Below, piece after piece: positions 35,971 to 48,126 of a DNA stretch of 64,000 nucleotides. A program made the translations under genes and the position numbers. The first letter of the stretch is position 1; each line of letters starts with the position of its first letter. Below the pieces are notes generated by a model. That model did no database searches and was not told the origin of the DNA. It saw only the letters and a program-made list of their open reading frames with translations. The DNA comes from Macrophomina tecta. Taxonomy: Eukaryota > Ascomycota > Dothideomycetes > Botryosphaeriales > Botryosphaeriaceae. The DNA lies in the NCBI GenBank assembly GCA_024180945.1, contig JAKSGN010000007.1:2418001-2482000 (forward strand), read 5' to 3'.

Positions 35971-37178
35971 TGAACCGGCCCATACTGGCTGATGCTCTTT
36001 CCTTCTGTACTACTCTCGGCAGAAGCAGTTCGGTTTAATTGCATCTGAACAGAAGCCATCTACGCGGCAAGCTGTTCTTGTCCCTTTTGATTTTTTTTTT
36101 TTTTGTGGGCATTTTCACAGACTCTGTTAGCTGTATACCTCGAAGACTTCGCGTTTCTTTTCGTGATTTTTTTTTTCCTTTAGCGGCTGCATATCAACGA
36201 GACTTCAGCATGGCGTTGGGACGGCTGCTTTCGCTGAATTTTACTTTGTACAGGAGGAGGCCTTGCGAGTGTGAGAAACGGTGGCAAAAATCAATAGAGG
36301 AAAAAAATGGCGGGCCTGGTTATATACGGAACGAAATAGGCGGATTGCACGATATATACGAATGGAACAGCAAACAAAGGACACAAGGGCTGGGCCGGGT
36401 GAGTCTTTGCAGCTGGGCTATGCTCCCAAGCCAGAAGGGAGGAGAAGACACGAAATAGGCATCAGATTACAAAGATAGGCATATCAGAGTCACACGCGCC
36501 ACAGATGGTGACGTACAGCTCCGCGGATGCTTGGCGTCTGGTGCCAAGAATAGCGGAGAGGCCGCGGGCGAGGTTGCGCACGACGCGCAGTTCTGCTTGC
36601 GTGGGCCGGCACCAGAGTTTCTTCTCCAACAGCTCTGCGGCCTTGCGACCAAGCAATGGCCAAGCCTCACCGCACGCTCCTGTACACGCGTCCATCCATG
36701 TTGCGTCAACGACAGCGCCAGAGCGGCGCCGCAGAGGGGGGCTGTGCTGAGCGGTAGGCGCGGGGGAGGGATTGGCCTCAGCGACCGCTCCTCTATGAAA
36801 GGGCTCTGGGGACGCTCGCATTTCGTCCCGTGTGCCAGCAGCCTTAACAATCCTCCTCCACCGTCCCGTTGGTGGTGGTGTTGCCTCGAAGCCACACCAG
36901 GCTGCAGCACGCGCGCTCCATAGACCGCATCCTCCGCAATCTCCGGCGCGGCATCACCGCCCACACAACCCTCTCGCCCGCCGCCCAGAGCAACCCCAAG
37001 CACTGCACTTGTTTCCTGCACCGCCGCCACGACTCGCTCCCCCGTTTGCAACCCTCGTCAACCTGCCGCACATTCCCGTCTCGTCGCCGCAAATAGCTGC
37101 TCGTCCTGAGTGCTTCAATAACCTCGCGCTGCCGCCGCCGCTCCCGCTCCCACACACCGCCCGGGGACCAGTACCGCC
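35971..37178. other. Intergenic region
   Basis: 3' flank of the E-set protein and promoter of the LSB5-like gene. From about 36.5 kb both strands are open by GC content. The last 250 bp are strongly C-rich, as in other promoters of this window. No gene recognised. Confidence 0.45.
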
Positions 37179-38787
37179 ATGGTGCTGAAGAGAGTCCAAG
37201 GCCTGCTCAGCAGGCGTCCTGGCACCAGTAAACCCCCAGAAATCCCCTCAAGAGAGAGCACATCTTGACCGCTGAGTACAGGCTCGTCCGACGATAATGG
37301 TCCGACATATGGCCAGGATTCGCCAGAGGCCAGTGCTGCAAACGGTGTTGTATGTTTGCTGCACCATGTTATATCTCGTCGATACTGAGGTACTGACTTG
37401 GGTATCCAGAGGCTCTTTTGCGAGTCCGGCGGCCCCAACAGCGCTGTAAGTCGAATCCTTGACCGGACGGTCCTCGCACACTCTCCACCCCGCTGCCAAC
37501 TCCCTTTCCCTCAGGCCTCCGCTGACCGCATTCGGACTATAGACCGAGGAAATCCAATATCTCCCAGAGATCGTGACAGCCGCCGAGTCCTCCCCCGCCG
37601 CCGCCGAAGCGTGTGCCTACCAGATCCGCCGCTTCCTCTCCAAAGACCACTACGCCAAGCCACATGTGCAATACAACTCAATCATGCTGATCCGCATCCT
37701 CACTGACAATCCCGGCCCCACATTCACCCGCAACATCGACGCCAAATTCGTCAGCACGGTCAAGGAACTGCTTCGTAATGGCAGGGATCCTAGCGTCCAG
37801 CAGATCTTGCGGGAGACGCTGTTCTCGCTGGAGAGGGACAAGGCCTACGACACCAACCTGAACGCTCTCTTCCACATGTGGCGCAAGGAGCACATCAACG
37901 GCAGCGGCGCCAATGCCGGCCCCCGCGCGCTAAACGCTCCTCCGTGGAGCCCCGGCCACGGCGCAACTCCAGCCCAGGGCTTCAGCGGCAACAGAGGCTC
38001 TTCACGCCATTCGCGCGGCCTGCCTTCCCCCTCGGAGCTGGCGGCACGCGTCGAGGAGGCGCGGACGAGCGCGAAATTGCTGCTCCAGCTCATCCAGAGC
38101 ACGCCGCCGGAGGAGCTGGCCAACAACGAGCTGGTTAAGGAGTTCGGCGAGCGGTGTCAGCAGGCGCAGCGCAGCATCCAGAACTACATCAACGCCGCAA
38201 CCGAGGACTCGACGCAAGCCGACGACGAGACGATGCTCACTCTCATCGAGACCAACGAGCAGCTCTCCCTCGCCCTGACAAAGCACCAGCGCGCCTACCT
38301 GGCCGCCCGCCGCAATCACAGCTCCTCGAACGTCCCCACCGCCAACGGCTTCGATGAAGCCGCTCCGACCTCGACGCCTACTCCCCCTCCTGCCGCTACG
38401 TACGCGCCACAGGAGACGTATGCCCCGCCACCGAATCCCCCGCCCCGCCTTCAGCAGTCCCTCGCTGCGCGTGACTCGCCGGAAGCTGCCGACGACCCTT
38501 TCTCGGACTCACACGCTGCCTCCCACCCCCAGCATCCGCTCGAGCCAGCGCATTACGGCTCGTCAGGCGTTGTGAATAGCAACAGCAGTAACGTGAGGCC
38601 AAGCGGAGAGTTCCAGGCTACGCCGAGCTATCTGCATCGCCAGGAGAGCGCGGACGTGCATCGCTCGATGCATGGTGGTGTGGGTGTCACGCCGACGGAG
38701 GAGAGGAGTGGGGGGTATGGGACTGGCCTTGGGGATGCGCCAGATGTGAGTCCAGTTGAGGAGAGGAAGGTGGTTTATAGGTATTAA
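37179..38787 (+). CDS. VHS/GAT-domain protein, LSB5-like
   Basis: Endocytosis/actin adaptor related to yeast Lsb5 (binds Las17, Arf and ubiquitin). Four exons: 37179-37227, 37282-37349, 37410-37445 and 37543-38787, 465 residues. Start MVLKRVQGLLSRRPG, then short exons joining to RLFCESGGPNSA and TEEIQYLPEIVTAAESS. The VHS/ENTH-like helical domain (about 25-140) contains ACAYQIRRFLSKDHY and LRNGRDPSVQQILRETL. The GAT three-helix bundle (about 195-290) runs from LAARVEEARTSAKLLLQLIQ to NEQLSLALTKHQRAYL. The C-terminal tail is Pro/Ser-rich with DDPFSD, a possible clathrin-adaptor or EH-type motif. All introns are GT-AG in phases 1, 0, 0. Confidence 0.9.
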
Positions 38788-39301
38788 GAGAAAGGAGGAT
38801 AGGGTCAGCTGAAGGGACCGTAGAGGAATTCGGGATCTGGAAAAATGTTGAATTGACTGGGGAAGCTCAGAGTAGGCAGGCATGGTGACGTTGTTGGCTT
38901 TTCTTTCGATTCGTTTTCTTTTTCATAACTCCTTTCGACTTTGAGGCACACGAGATACCATGATGCTTGAATTTTTTTTTAATTTTTTTTTTTAACGCGG
39001 ATGAGGGTTAGATGGTTTTAAAAAGAAATTCTAAAGAAATATGAATGTGATGAGCCGCGTTCTACTTTGTCTCCTCTTTTTTTCTGACGTGCGCTTTCCG
39101 CTAACTCGAGCGGGAAGCTCATCCATCTCCTCGCTAGCGTGACTAGTATCCTCCATCAGACGATCCATGGAAGTGCCGTCGTCGTCCTGCTGCTACAACC
39201 TCTCGTCTCTAACCGGAATCCATCCATCCACCCGTCTTGCGCGGCGGCGCCCCCCACCCCCAAACCCACCCACCCACCAACGTACCCGACCCCTTGAGCA
39301 G
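38788..39301. other. 3' flank of the LSB5-like gene
   Basis: T-rich and A-rich tracts near 38970-38995 may belong to the polyadenylation region. No gene seen. Confidence 0.45.
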
Positions 39302-39532
39302 CTACTCGCTCCCCCCTTTCCCGCACATTCCGCAGCTGATAATGTCAGGCTCATCAGTCACGTCCAATAAGATATTGTAAAGGTATAGGTCGTCGTGCGT
39401 GAGTCTCGACACGTGCAGGTGGCGCAAGCCGTCCGCGATACGTTCCAGGATGCGCTGCTTCGCGGTGACAGGGAGCGCCTCGGGGGTCGTTTGGGTTGCA
39501 CGCGGCGCACTAGCGTCATGGCATCCCGGGTG
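39302..39532 (-). pseudogene. Pseudokinase fragment
   Basis: Reading the minus strand without requiring a start codon gives about 74 residues ending at a TAG (39304-39302). The segment PVTAKQRILERIADGLRHLH followed by THDDLYLYNILLDVTDEPDI aligns by eye with the catalytic loop of fungal kinases of the type GLRHLHSLGLVHNDINPSNIMLDEDDEP. The catalytic Asp and downstream Asn persist, but the residues between them are altered, and the DFG motif is replaced by SCG. No N-lobe with a Lys/Glu pair was found upstream, where a Glu-coding microsatellite starts. I read it as a decayed or truncated kinase-like gene. Confidence 0.5.
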
Positions 39533-39560
39533 GGCGAAGCAGAAAGGCTGTTATTATCTT

Positions 39561-39650
39561 TTCCTCCTCCTCCTCCTCCTCCTCCTCCTACTCCTTCTTC
39601 TTCTTCTTCTTCTTCTTCTTCTTCTTCTTGTTCTTCTTGTTCTTCTTGTT
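39561..39650 (+). repeat. CTC/CTT trinucleotide microsatellite
   Basis: Tandem TCC units (about nine) pass into tandem TTC units (about fifteen) and then TTG-interrupted units. Read on the minus strand in the frame of neighbouring open sequence it encodes Glu and Gly runs, so it may have arisen inside or near the kinase-like remnant. Confidence 0.85.
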
Positions 39651-41890
39651 TGAGGAGAAGTGGGGGAAGGGGGAGGGAGAGGAATGGCAGAAGCTGACGA
39701 CGCACTCCGTGGTATGTGGCCATGTTCGGACGCAGATATGCTTTTAGCAGTTCGCACATTCGTGCTTCGCGCAGAGTGAGCGCGCTGATGGCTGTAGCGT
39801 CGGCCGCTTGGTGAAAGTATGTGTGTGCAGCGGATGGAGGGAGATGGTGGACTTGTATTCCGCGATGCTTGGGATATCGCCGGATTGAAGAGTCTCGGAC
39901 CTATATGCTACTTCTTTTATACAGGCCTTTGGGTTTTTGGCTGAGAAGCAGAACGTAGCTACCACTGGGGGAAATAGTGGGCAAGCGCGGAAAAACGGAG
40001 TCTTTGAGTCCCATGACAGAGGGAATAGACTGGATGTATTTACTACCCCTACCTCACAGTATAGTTAGGATTGCTATGATTGCCTTGGCAACAGCAAACC
40101 AATTCGTTGTCGTTCACAGGTGGATCCAGACGTAAGTGTGTCGAACCCCCGCAATATCTACGGCCAGACGACTGCTTTCAGTTTTACGATGTATTTCGGG
40201 ACAGTGTTTGCTATTTCTACTAACGAATGCACCCCAGAGTCGGAGGCTCAGATGGGTGGAATACGTTATGACTCACGGACATGAAGCACAGAAAGCTTGA
40301 ACATAGTATTCCTCTTCCCTGCGCATTGCGAGAGAAAGAAAAAAAAAAAAGAGAAAAAACGTAGGCAGCAAACCTGCCTCCCTTGACTCCGAATCGATCC
40401 AGAACCGGGAGCACATACTCCGCCGCAAGCGTAATGGAGACATTCGCGTCAGCGGACAGCACTACAGCAGCAGGAGTATCGCTTGTCTGGGTCGGCGCCC
40501 TTCGAGCTCGGACAAACTGACAAAGCGTCGAGCGGAAATACGAAGCGGCTGCACGAGGGTGCGGGGGCTCTTTCTCCTTGTATACTGAGCCTGCAGTATA
40601 AATGAGCCCGAATGTTAGATGGGCAGCAAGGAAAGATAGGTCGGCGGAAATAGCAAGGCTCTAGCCGCGGAACTTGTCCGGAGATGGAGACCGCAGTACA
40701 AGTTGTTCACGTTGCCCTATAACCCCGAATGTTTTGAGGATAGATGTTACCAGGATTCCAGCAAATCATGCTGCAAAGATCATTCTGAAACGTATCAGAA
40801 GTGACTGGAATGTAAACGGATAGGTCTGAAACATGCAGTTTACGGTAGTCTTAGATGGTTAAAATCACTTCACATTCACCACATGATAACGCACTTGATA
40901 TGCATATTGTATTCTGATGCGTGGAATAGGCGCCTTGAGGCACGTTTAGAGTCTTTGTAGCATGAGAAAAAGCTTCGGCCGTGCTCCAGATATGTGATCC
41001 AACGGTTTCCAGAGGCAGTCGAAGAGCAAAGGTGAATTCCGTGCATAGGCAGCGGACGACTACAGCGGGTGGTGTCGCGTACCGAAAAAAGGATAATCAA
41101 CGCCACCAGCTTCTCTTCGCGATGTCGCCTCCACCACTAAAAATGTTTGCAGCGAGCATGACCACATCGCGCCGACTGCGGGGATGTATTTGTCCCCTCG
41201 GTCTTGAAGATTGCAACCAGCACTAGTGCGATTTGCCCACTATCACTGCTGCGTTCGAGGAAGGCGGCGTTGAAAACTCACCTGCATACAAGACGTATAT
41301 AGCGTCTGAATTAAGAGCGGGCATCGTAGTTGTGTTGAATTTCACAGCTTAGTTCAAGGCCCTGTAGAAGAGCTCTGGATGTTTCAGGTGTCTCATATCC
41401 ATGAGACCGTAGCTGTGGTCGAGATTGTCACACCTCCCAGCAGTGTGCAACGAACCCCCAATCAAACTGTCTCACGAAGGGTCTCGGCAGTCTATAAGGC
41501 CCCCAAATGCGCACAAAGATCGTCGCAGGCATCTCGTTGAGCAATTTGTTTGACGGCGAAGAATCTCGGGTCCCATTTGCACTGCGGCCTAACGTAAAGA
41601 GTAACAAAAAGAGCCCACGTGAAGGGGACGATCCTTTGTCAAACTCAAGCGTGAATTCCCATCACGTTTTGGTATTCTCGTCCGTTCATTCCCGAACTAT
41701 CTCATCAAAAGTAGTCCGAATGCTGTTTTTTTGTCCCCCAGTTTTCGTTGTGGAATTGGTTGGTAATAGAAACCCCCAGAAAACAGGTAAGACGCCCCTC
41801 ATAATGGAAAAGACCCGCTTTGGATTCTTGGACCGCAAAAGGAAAATCCGTTCATCACGCCGCCATTTTCATCCACGTCCGACACTGCAT
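39651..41890. other. Gene-poor region
   Basis: Two minus-strand open stretches (39744-39965 and 40376-40462) have natural composition and might be upstream parts of the kinase-like remnant, but no motif supports this. The remainder shows no feature up to the last exon of S25. Confidence 0.35.
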
Positions 41891-42628
41891 TTACTCGGAA
41901 CCGACAGCGCGGGCTGGAAAGAGAGCGGACGAGTCAGCAAATTGCTCTGTAGCTTTTCCGGAAGTTTCGACCTTGTCCCACCAGCGTCTGAACCGGACGA
42001 CGTGCTGGCGGGGTGGCGGGGAAAAAAAAGGCACACAGGGAGGGACTACTCACTGTAGACCTGGAGCTTGCTGTGACCAACGACCTTCTTGATCTGGCCC
42101 TTCTCCTCGAGATCGGCAAGTGCCTTCCTGGCGAGCGAGCCGTTGATCTTCAACCTGTCGACGAGGGTGGCAACGGTGATCAGGCGGTACGACTGGACAT
42201 CCTTCTGGAGCTTGTCGTTGGTGGTCTTGTCGAGGACAACGGCGTGCTGGGCCTTGTCCTTAACTGCAGTGCGGAAAAGAACATGTCAGCGCTGGCTCTT
42301 CCAGATTTCTCGCTCGACTCCGCCCTCCTCCAGAGGCTGTATGACGGGGTGCGTGCTTGGCGAGTTTGCGGAACGTTGGGGGTGGGCGGAGGCTCCAGAG
42401 CACAAGCGGCGGTGCCCGTGGGGCGGTTCCAAGTGCTTGCGCGATGGGCTTTGCGATTTCGTGGTGACGCGGGGGTTGGAGTGTGCGGACGGTGGTGGAT
42501 CACGTACCCTTGCCCTTAGACCACTTCTTCTTCTGCTTCTTGCCTCCAGTAGCAGCGGGAGCCTGTGCGGAGAGAGGTCAGCATGGCGGAGAGATGGATG
42601 CGAGGGCGTGGTGGGCGCGGCGTACCAT
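41891..42628 (-). CDS. 40S ribosomal protein S25 (eS25)
   Basis: Small-subunit ribosomal protein. Four exons on the minus strand: 42628-42626, 42562-42508, 42263-42054 and 41913-41891, 96 residues. The first exon is only the ATG: the donor GTACGC follows it directly. Exon 2 gives APAATGGKKQKKKWSKGKG, exon 3 KDKAQHAVVLDK and QSYRLITVATLVDRLKINGS, then ALADLEEKGQIKKVVGHSKL. The last exon is 23 nt and completes YTRAVGSE. Every junction keeps frame and rebuilds conserved residues, so the model is firm although no exon is a long ORF. The second intron (244 nt) is long for the locus; I looked for C/D or H/ACA box snoRNA signals in it and saw none. ATG-adjacent introns are common in fungal ribosomal protein genes. 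Confidence 0.95.
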
Positions 42629-45600
42629 TTTGATTGATGTCGAAAGTCGGAGGTTGTCGAGGGTCAGGTTCAGAGCGGCAGCGCGGGTGGTGCTAAAGTC
42701 GCTTGTCGAAATTCATTGTGGCTGACATAAGCGCTGCGCAAGCGAGAGAGGCCGCTGCCCCCGGCTGCCCGCCTGCCAGTCCGCCTTCCCCGTCACCTGC
42801 TTCGTCGACGAGATCGCAACCGCAAGGCTGCCCTCTCCTCAGCGCCCAGCCATTGCGCATCGTTGACGCGCCAATGCGGCGCCCACCGAGCCGCCGCCTG
42901 TCTGACATGCTTTGTGAAAATTCGCAGTCTCGTTTGGTGCCCACCTCGCGCAGCAGCCATTCCCAATCGCGCCTCCAGATGCCGCCATGCACAGCCTTCC
43001 CCGGAAGCTGCCTACAGCGAGCCGTGAAAGTCCAACTGCTCACCTGCAATGACATCAAGGATGTGCGGGATCGCGTGTCCACAAGGCTCGCGCAGCTGTC
43101 CAATGTGCCCGTCCGACTCCCGGCCAGCCCTTATCGCCGCACATTTACGCCCCATGACCCTGGCGCTGAGATAGAGAGACCTGAGCCGCCTCCGCAGCAG
43201 CAGCATGTGATGCGGCGACCATCAGCACAGCGTGCGTTTGGCCACCTGCATTGCGCATCCATCGCTCGCATTGGCCTCTCGCACCCTGTGCGCATAGGGA
43301 TGGGCAAGCTGGTACACCGGCGACGGCGGCGGAGCGCTGGTCGCGACCGCCGTTGGAGCCCTTTCGTCCATCGCAGAGAAGGATGTGCGACTCAGCAGCA
43401 ACTTGCTCAATTGAGAGGAAAACAAGCAAGACGGCCACCGATCAGCTGCTTGACATATCATGCGGTACGATGGACGCTGGGACCGGCGCTACCACAACAG
43501 CGCCATGCGCCAAGCGTTCGTCGCCTGCGAGCGAGAGCTGTCCCTGTCTGGCTCTCATGCCTTATGCCGCCCGTCCCATCCTCGTGTTCTCTCCATCCAC
43601 ACCACCACCACTGCCACCGCCCATGCGCCCATGCATCGCGCGCCTAAAAACACGCCGTCCAACCAGAAAGCATCCCCAAAAATCCGCCTAGCGAAGCGGT
43701 CCGGGAAACAGCGGCGGCAGCCGCGGTGCGTCGCTGGCTGGCTGGCTGGCTGGCTGGCTGACTGACTGGCTGATTATATGTGTGGTGGCATGGGGGCGCG
43801 TCGAAGGGTCACTCACGCACTATCTCGTACAGACGCGCACCTCCCTTGGGGGTCGCTGAGAACGCTTTGGCACCACCGTCCTCGCACCCCTGGCCGCCCC
43901 CCTCCACTTCCAACTCTGCTCTAACACTTCAGCCTTCCTCCTGCCCCTTATGATAACGGTACGCGCGACCTAATGAAGCCCAAAATGAAGAACCAAGCCC
44001 AATCTTCCCCACATGTCCATGCGATATTGATTTGCTACACGGTTATCGCGCAGCTGCTCGAATATCGCATTAGGATGGCCCATGATGTTCATTGCTAGGC
44101 TAACCAGTTACGGTTGCTCGGTCCCTCGGCGCTCGTTCTCTCTCTCTCTCTCTGTGGCTCATTCCGCGATGCTACAGGAGATGAATACGAAGGGAAATAG
44201 AGAAAGCGTTTGAGGGCGGGAAAGGGAAAGCGGACGCTCCGATCACCGGCTTTGCCGGCGTTTTTCGAGGGGAGAGGAGGGAGTGGAGATATGCGTGGTC
44301 GTGGAGCCCGGATATAACGTCTGCTGTCAATTTGGCTTAGCCTTCCCCGAGTGACCGGGGTCGCTCGTACCCATTTCTTTCTCTTTGCTTGTGCTTCATG
44401 TGTATTATACGTAGCGTATATGCACTCTGCACGTCTACTACCCATTATCTTGTCAGTGAGGCATGCGAGATGCGGATGCTGAAACTTGTGAGACCTGAAA
44501 AACGAATATTCGTCCAACAAGCGAGTGCAGCACAAAAAAAAAAAAAAAAAAAAGAGGCAGAGATTTCCTTGCTGCTTTGCGCATATGAATTGAGATGGCA
44601 CCTGCGGCTAGCCTGCCACGAGGGCTGATTCCATTCGTTGCCGGAAGGGCCAAATTGATGAGCGATTGACAACTACGCTGATTTACCTAAAACTGCTACA
44701 TCTCTCTTCTTGGGTCGTCGTTGAGCCGCTTCAAGCGGCGCGATCCTACATTGCCCTACCCTTGAGCTCCAACGTGCATACGCAGAAACGACTCCCTGCT
44801 TGCCAAGCATGTCCAAGAAATAAACGCCCTTGGAGCACAAGCCTTGTCTCCTCATTAAATATCGTCACGAAATAGTACGAAGTGGCACAGTTTGTTGGGT
44901 GATTGCTGACAATCCGCTTTTGATTCCTGCTAGCCATCTCTCTCGAAAAAAACAGGAAAAAAAAAAAAAAAAAAAAAACAGATCACCTCCCTCCATAATT
45001 TCCAAATGCCTGAGAATTAGAGCAGTAGTAGACAAAAGGAATAGCAGACTGCAAAAGCACAAGAATGTGATACCCTCAGCAAAGAAAGGACACTGTGGCC
45101 AGCCTTGCCCTTGCTCTAATGTCTCCCCCACGTTCCCATACGCACGCGCGATACCTCAAAGTGAAGAAAACCCAATGAAAAAATGGACACAGAAAGGGAA
45201 AAATGAAGAGTAAACCGCACGCTACTGTAAGAGGACTTTCAAAACCCGCGCCAACACTTGTGACAAAAAAATAGAGAATGCTCTGAGGAAAATGGCGGGA
45301 GACTCTTCAAAGGAGAGGCATGTGGGAGAAAGAGAGACCGGAGGAGGAGGAAGAAGAAGAAGACATTGCCCAGGATGTCTATCTAAACTGTCCCTCGCTC
45401 AAACTTTTTCCTGTCCTTCTGCAACCCATCAATGTATCGCGCTCCCTTCGATTGCACCAACGTACACGCACAAAGAATTGCTAGAGAGCTGTTGTGGAGA
45501 GACGCACTGAGAAATGAGAAAGTGAAAAGAGACCCTCGCTTGCAAAACAGACCCAGTGACACAAAGCAGACACAGGAAAGGAGAGAGAACTTTCATCGTA

Positions 45601-45726
45601 CCCAGAAAAACACGGAAAAGGAGATTGCCACTCGTAAATGCAGCTTTAAAAGTTCCCCCAGACAAAGAAGAAAGTGGTTGTTGTTTTCGCCAAAGACGCC
45701 CGAGTTCCGGTGTGGAGATGCGGTCA
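42629..45726. other. Intergenic region between S25 and BNI4-like genes
   Basis: The first kilobase is the C-rich promoter side of S25. Homopolymer A tracts occur at 44534-44552 and 44958-44979, and a TC repeat at about 44137-44154. No gene recognised in about 3.1 kb. Confidence 0.45.
43733..43772 (+). repeat. (CTGG)n tetranucleotide repeat
   Basis: About eight tandem CTGG units followed by two CTGA variants. Non-coding. Confidence 0.8.
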
Positions 45727-48126
45727 TTAGAAGAAATGTGTGTGAGGCTTCGACAGCTCGTGAACTTCCATTTCCTTTGTGATTGTTAGCGTGTTGCCCA
45801 AACTGATGCATTGACAGAAAATCCTACCATTTTGAAAGTATTGAGCTCCTCCTTGATCTGTTGAGCCAGCATGGGGGTGAGACGATTGCAAGTTGCGATA
45901 TCTCCGCGTCGGTCATACTCAGAACTGGACCAAGCGTCGTGGAATTGGATGCGAGGGCTGAAACTGATGTTGCGCGGCCCACCATGCGGCGTGCTGGGCA
46001 GGCTCCTGGAGCTACCGGCGGCTAGACGCGAGGCGCCGACGAAGTAATCATCGCCTCCCAAGGCTCTGTTGTCGTCACCAGGTGTGCTTGGTGCACTGGA
46101 GTTGGGAGTGTCGTGGTTATGCGTGAAGCCTGGAGCTCCATCGGCTGGACGGACCTGAGGTGAAGGGCTATCGGTACCAGTCCCTGAGATTGTTAGCGAA
46201 AGATCTTCGATTAAGAATGCTGAATCACCTACTCTTCAGGATTCCTTTCCTGACGGCAGCCAGGACCTCAGCACGCTCCCTCTCACCACCCATGATACTC
46301 TTCCGCGAAGACCCATCGACGCCAGCGCCAGTGCCATTAACTGATGCTGGCCTCTCAGATGCGGAAGAAACATCGAGAGAATTGCGTTCAAGCTTAGGGA
46401 AGCCAGTACCGCCACCCGCTTGTTCCATCGGGCTTGCATTGACATTCACCTTTTCTCTCTCCGCTTCCACAGTGACCATTGACACCTGGCCGACGGTGGG
46501 TGCCACAGCAGAATCAGCAGCAGGGACGCCAATGACAGATTTTGGTCTGAATAGTCCCTTGAGCGAGCGACCACCCTTTTTCATACCCTTGCCCATCTTG
46601 CGAAGCATTATTGAGGCTGATGATGCGGTAGACGAAATCGACAAGTTATCCGTGGAACCGGAGAAAACTCCTCCCTGGCCAGAGTAGATGCTGTTCCCGA
46701 TACCAGCAGCCTCCTGCTTCGCAGCGATAGCCGCATCTTCGGGATCAATTTCGTCTTGTTGACCCCTCTGCTGGTTCATCCGTGCCGAAGAGGCGTTCTC
46801 AGCGGAGGCTTTTCTGAGCTCAGCTGCACTACCGAAGGAGAACGCTCTCCTCAACCGCGACTTTACGCCCTTTTCCTTGTCATTCAAGGCTGTGAGATGC
46901 TGAGCCGCAGGGCTCTTCGCACCAGCGATAGCATCGGCCGCCGATGCCTTGCCAGAGCTTCCAGGGGCATCGGCGTCCGAGGTGGCTTTTGAGAGGGGAG
47001 AAGGATTTGCCATCCGCTTGGTGGCATCTGTAGAAGATCCGCGGGCGGGCACATTAGGCGAGCGGGACTCCTGCCCTACCTTGGGTGAAGAAGGTCGAGG
47101 GACGTTTTGTGCGTTATCGCGCTTGGACTAAGAAATGTTAGCCAAGGAAGGGATAAATTGTCATCAAAAATGGGTTCGGACGGGAACACCACTTACCGAT
47201 GACGGCCGTGTTGAGTTGCTCGCCGACGAGATGCTTTCGCCGCTATTATTCTTGTGGGAACCCAGCTTAGCTTGCTGCTGGGGAGGGGTCCAAGACGGTG
47301 CCCCCTGCTGGGTTGAGATGCCCTCGAAACCACCGAGACTTCTCCTCCTGTACCTCTTCGCTTGCTCTGAGTTGGACCGCGGAAGCGCGCTATCATCCAT
47401 GCTGGAAGTTCTATTATGGCCGGGGCGGGGATTGGGAGTGCTGCTCTTGTACAGGTGGGCTACGCCTGCCATGCCAGAGCCCGACGGAGCAGCCGACTTG
47501 GACTCCTGAGGCAGCGGCGGGCTAGCAGGGCCAGAAACATTGCGAGAGCGACGGTAACGGTCGGGGGATGTCTTCGCAGGCGTATCGAATGAAGTGAGTG
47601 TGAGGTCCGGCACCGATGTAGACAGGTTAATTGCAGACAATTGCCGTGACGATTCCATGCTCGCGTTGGGTCTGCGCAAGTCGTCGGCCGACTTGGTCCG
47701 CTGGTGCGACAGGGCGGAGTCGTCTTTCGAACCGGATCGCTGGCGAGTCGAAGACTGGTTGGAGGAAGACGAGGAGGCGGTCGAGCCCGAGGAGGAGGAG
47801 GGATGAGTGGCGTGGCCCTGCTTGGTTGGTGCAAGGGTGGGTTGGAACGCCTGGGCCTGGGAGTAGGGGTTCACAGGTGCCGAGGTGGAGCGATTCTCCT
47901 GGCGCAGCTGCGGCGTCTGCTGGAAAGCATATGTCTGAACGGGGGTGGCAGAGGAACCTCTGTATCCTATTCCGCCGCCGGTGGTGTTGTAGTACTGGGT
48001 GCGAGGCATCTGAGAGGCTCGGGATGACGACGGCTGATGGTGTGACTGCGCGTCGCCCGATGACGAGGAGTGGAGCATAGTGATAGAGGAGTTCGGCTGA
48101 GTTATGGGCGCGAGTACCTCAGCCAT
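45727..48126 (-). CDS. BNI4-like bud neck/septum scaffold protein
   Basis: Scaffold that in yeast links septins, protein phosphatase 1 and chitin synthase at the bud neck; in moulds it is expected at septa. Four exons: 48126-47197, 47127-46233, 46183-45828 and 45774-45727, 742 residues. The first 600 residues are disordered, Ser/Thr/Pro-rich, with a basic SLKGLFRPKS patch. The diagnostic part is the C-terminus: SFSPRIQFHDAWSSSEYDRR, GDIATCNRLTPMLAQQIKEE and, after the last intron, EMEVHELSKPHTHFF. The last exon (48 nt) was found by this motif; its acceptor is AAG rather than YAG. Junction one joins STRPSS to SKRDNAQN. The other introns are GT-AG with good branch points. Confident on family by the C-terminal motif; the N-terminal part is not conserved enough to judge. 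Confidence 0.9.

Noticed and set aside
43733..43772. Possible CRISPR-like repeat array
   Set aside because: It is a simple CTGG microsatellite without spacers, in a eukaryotic genome.
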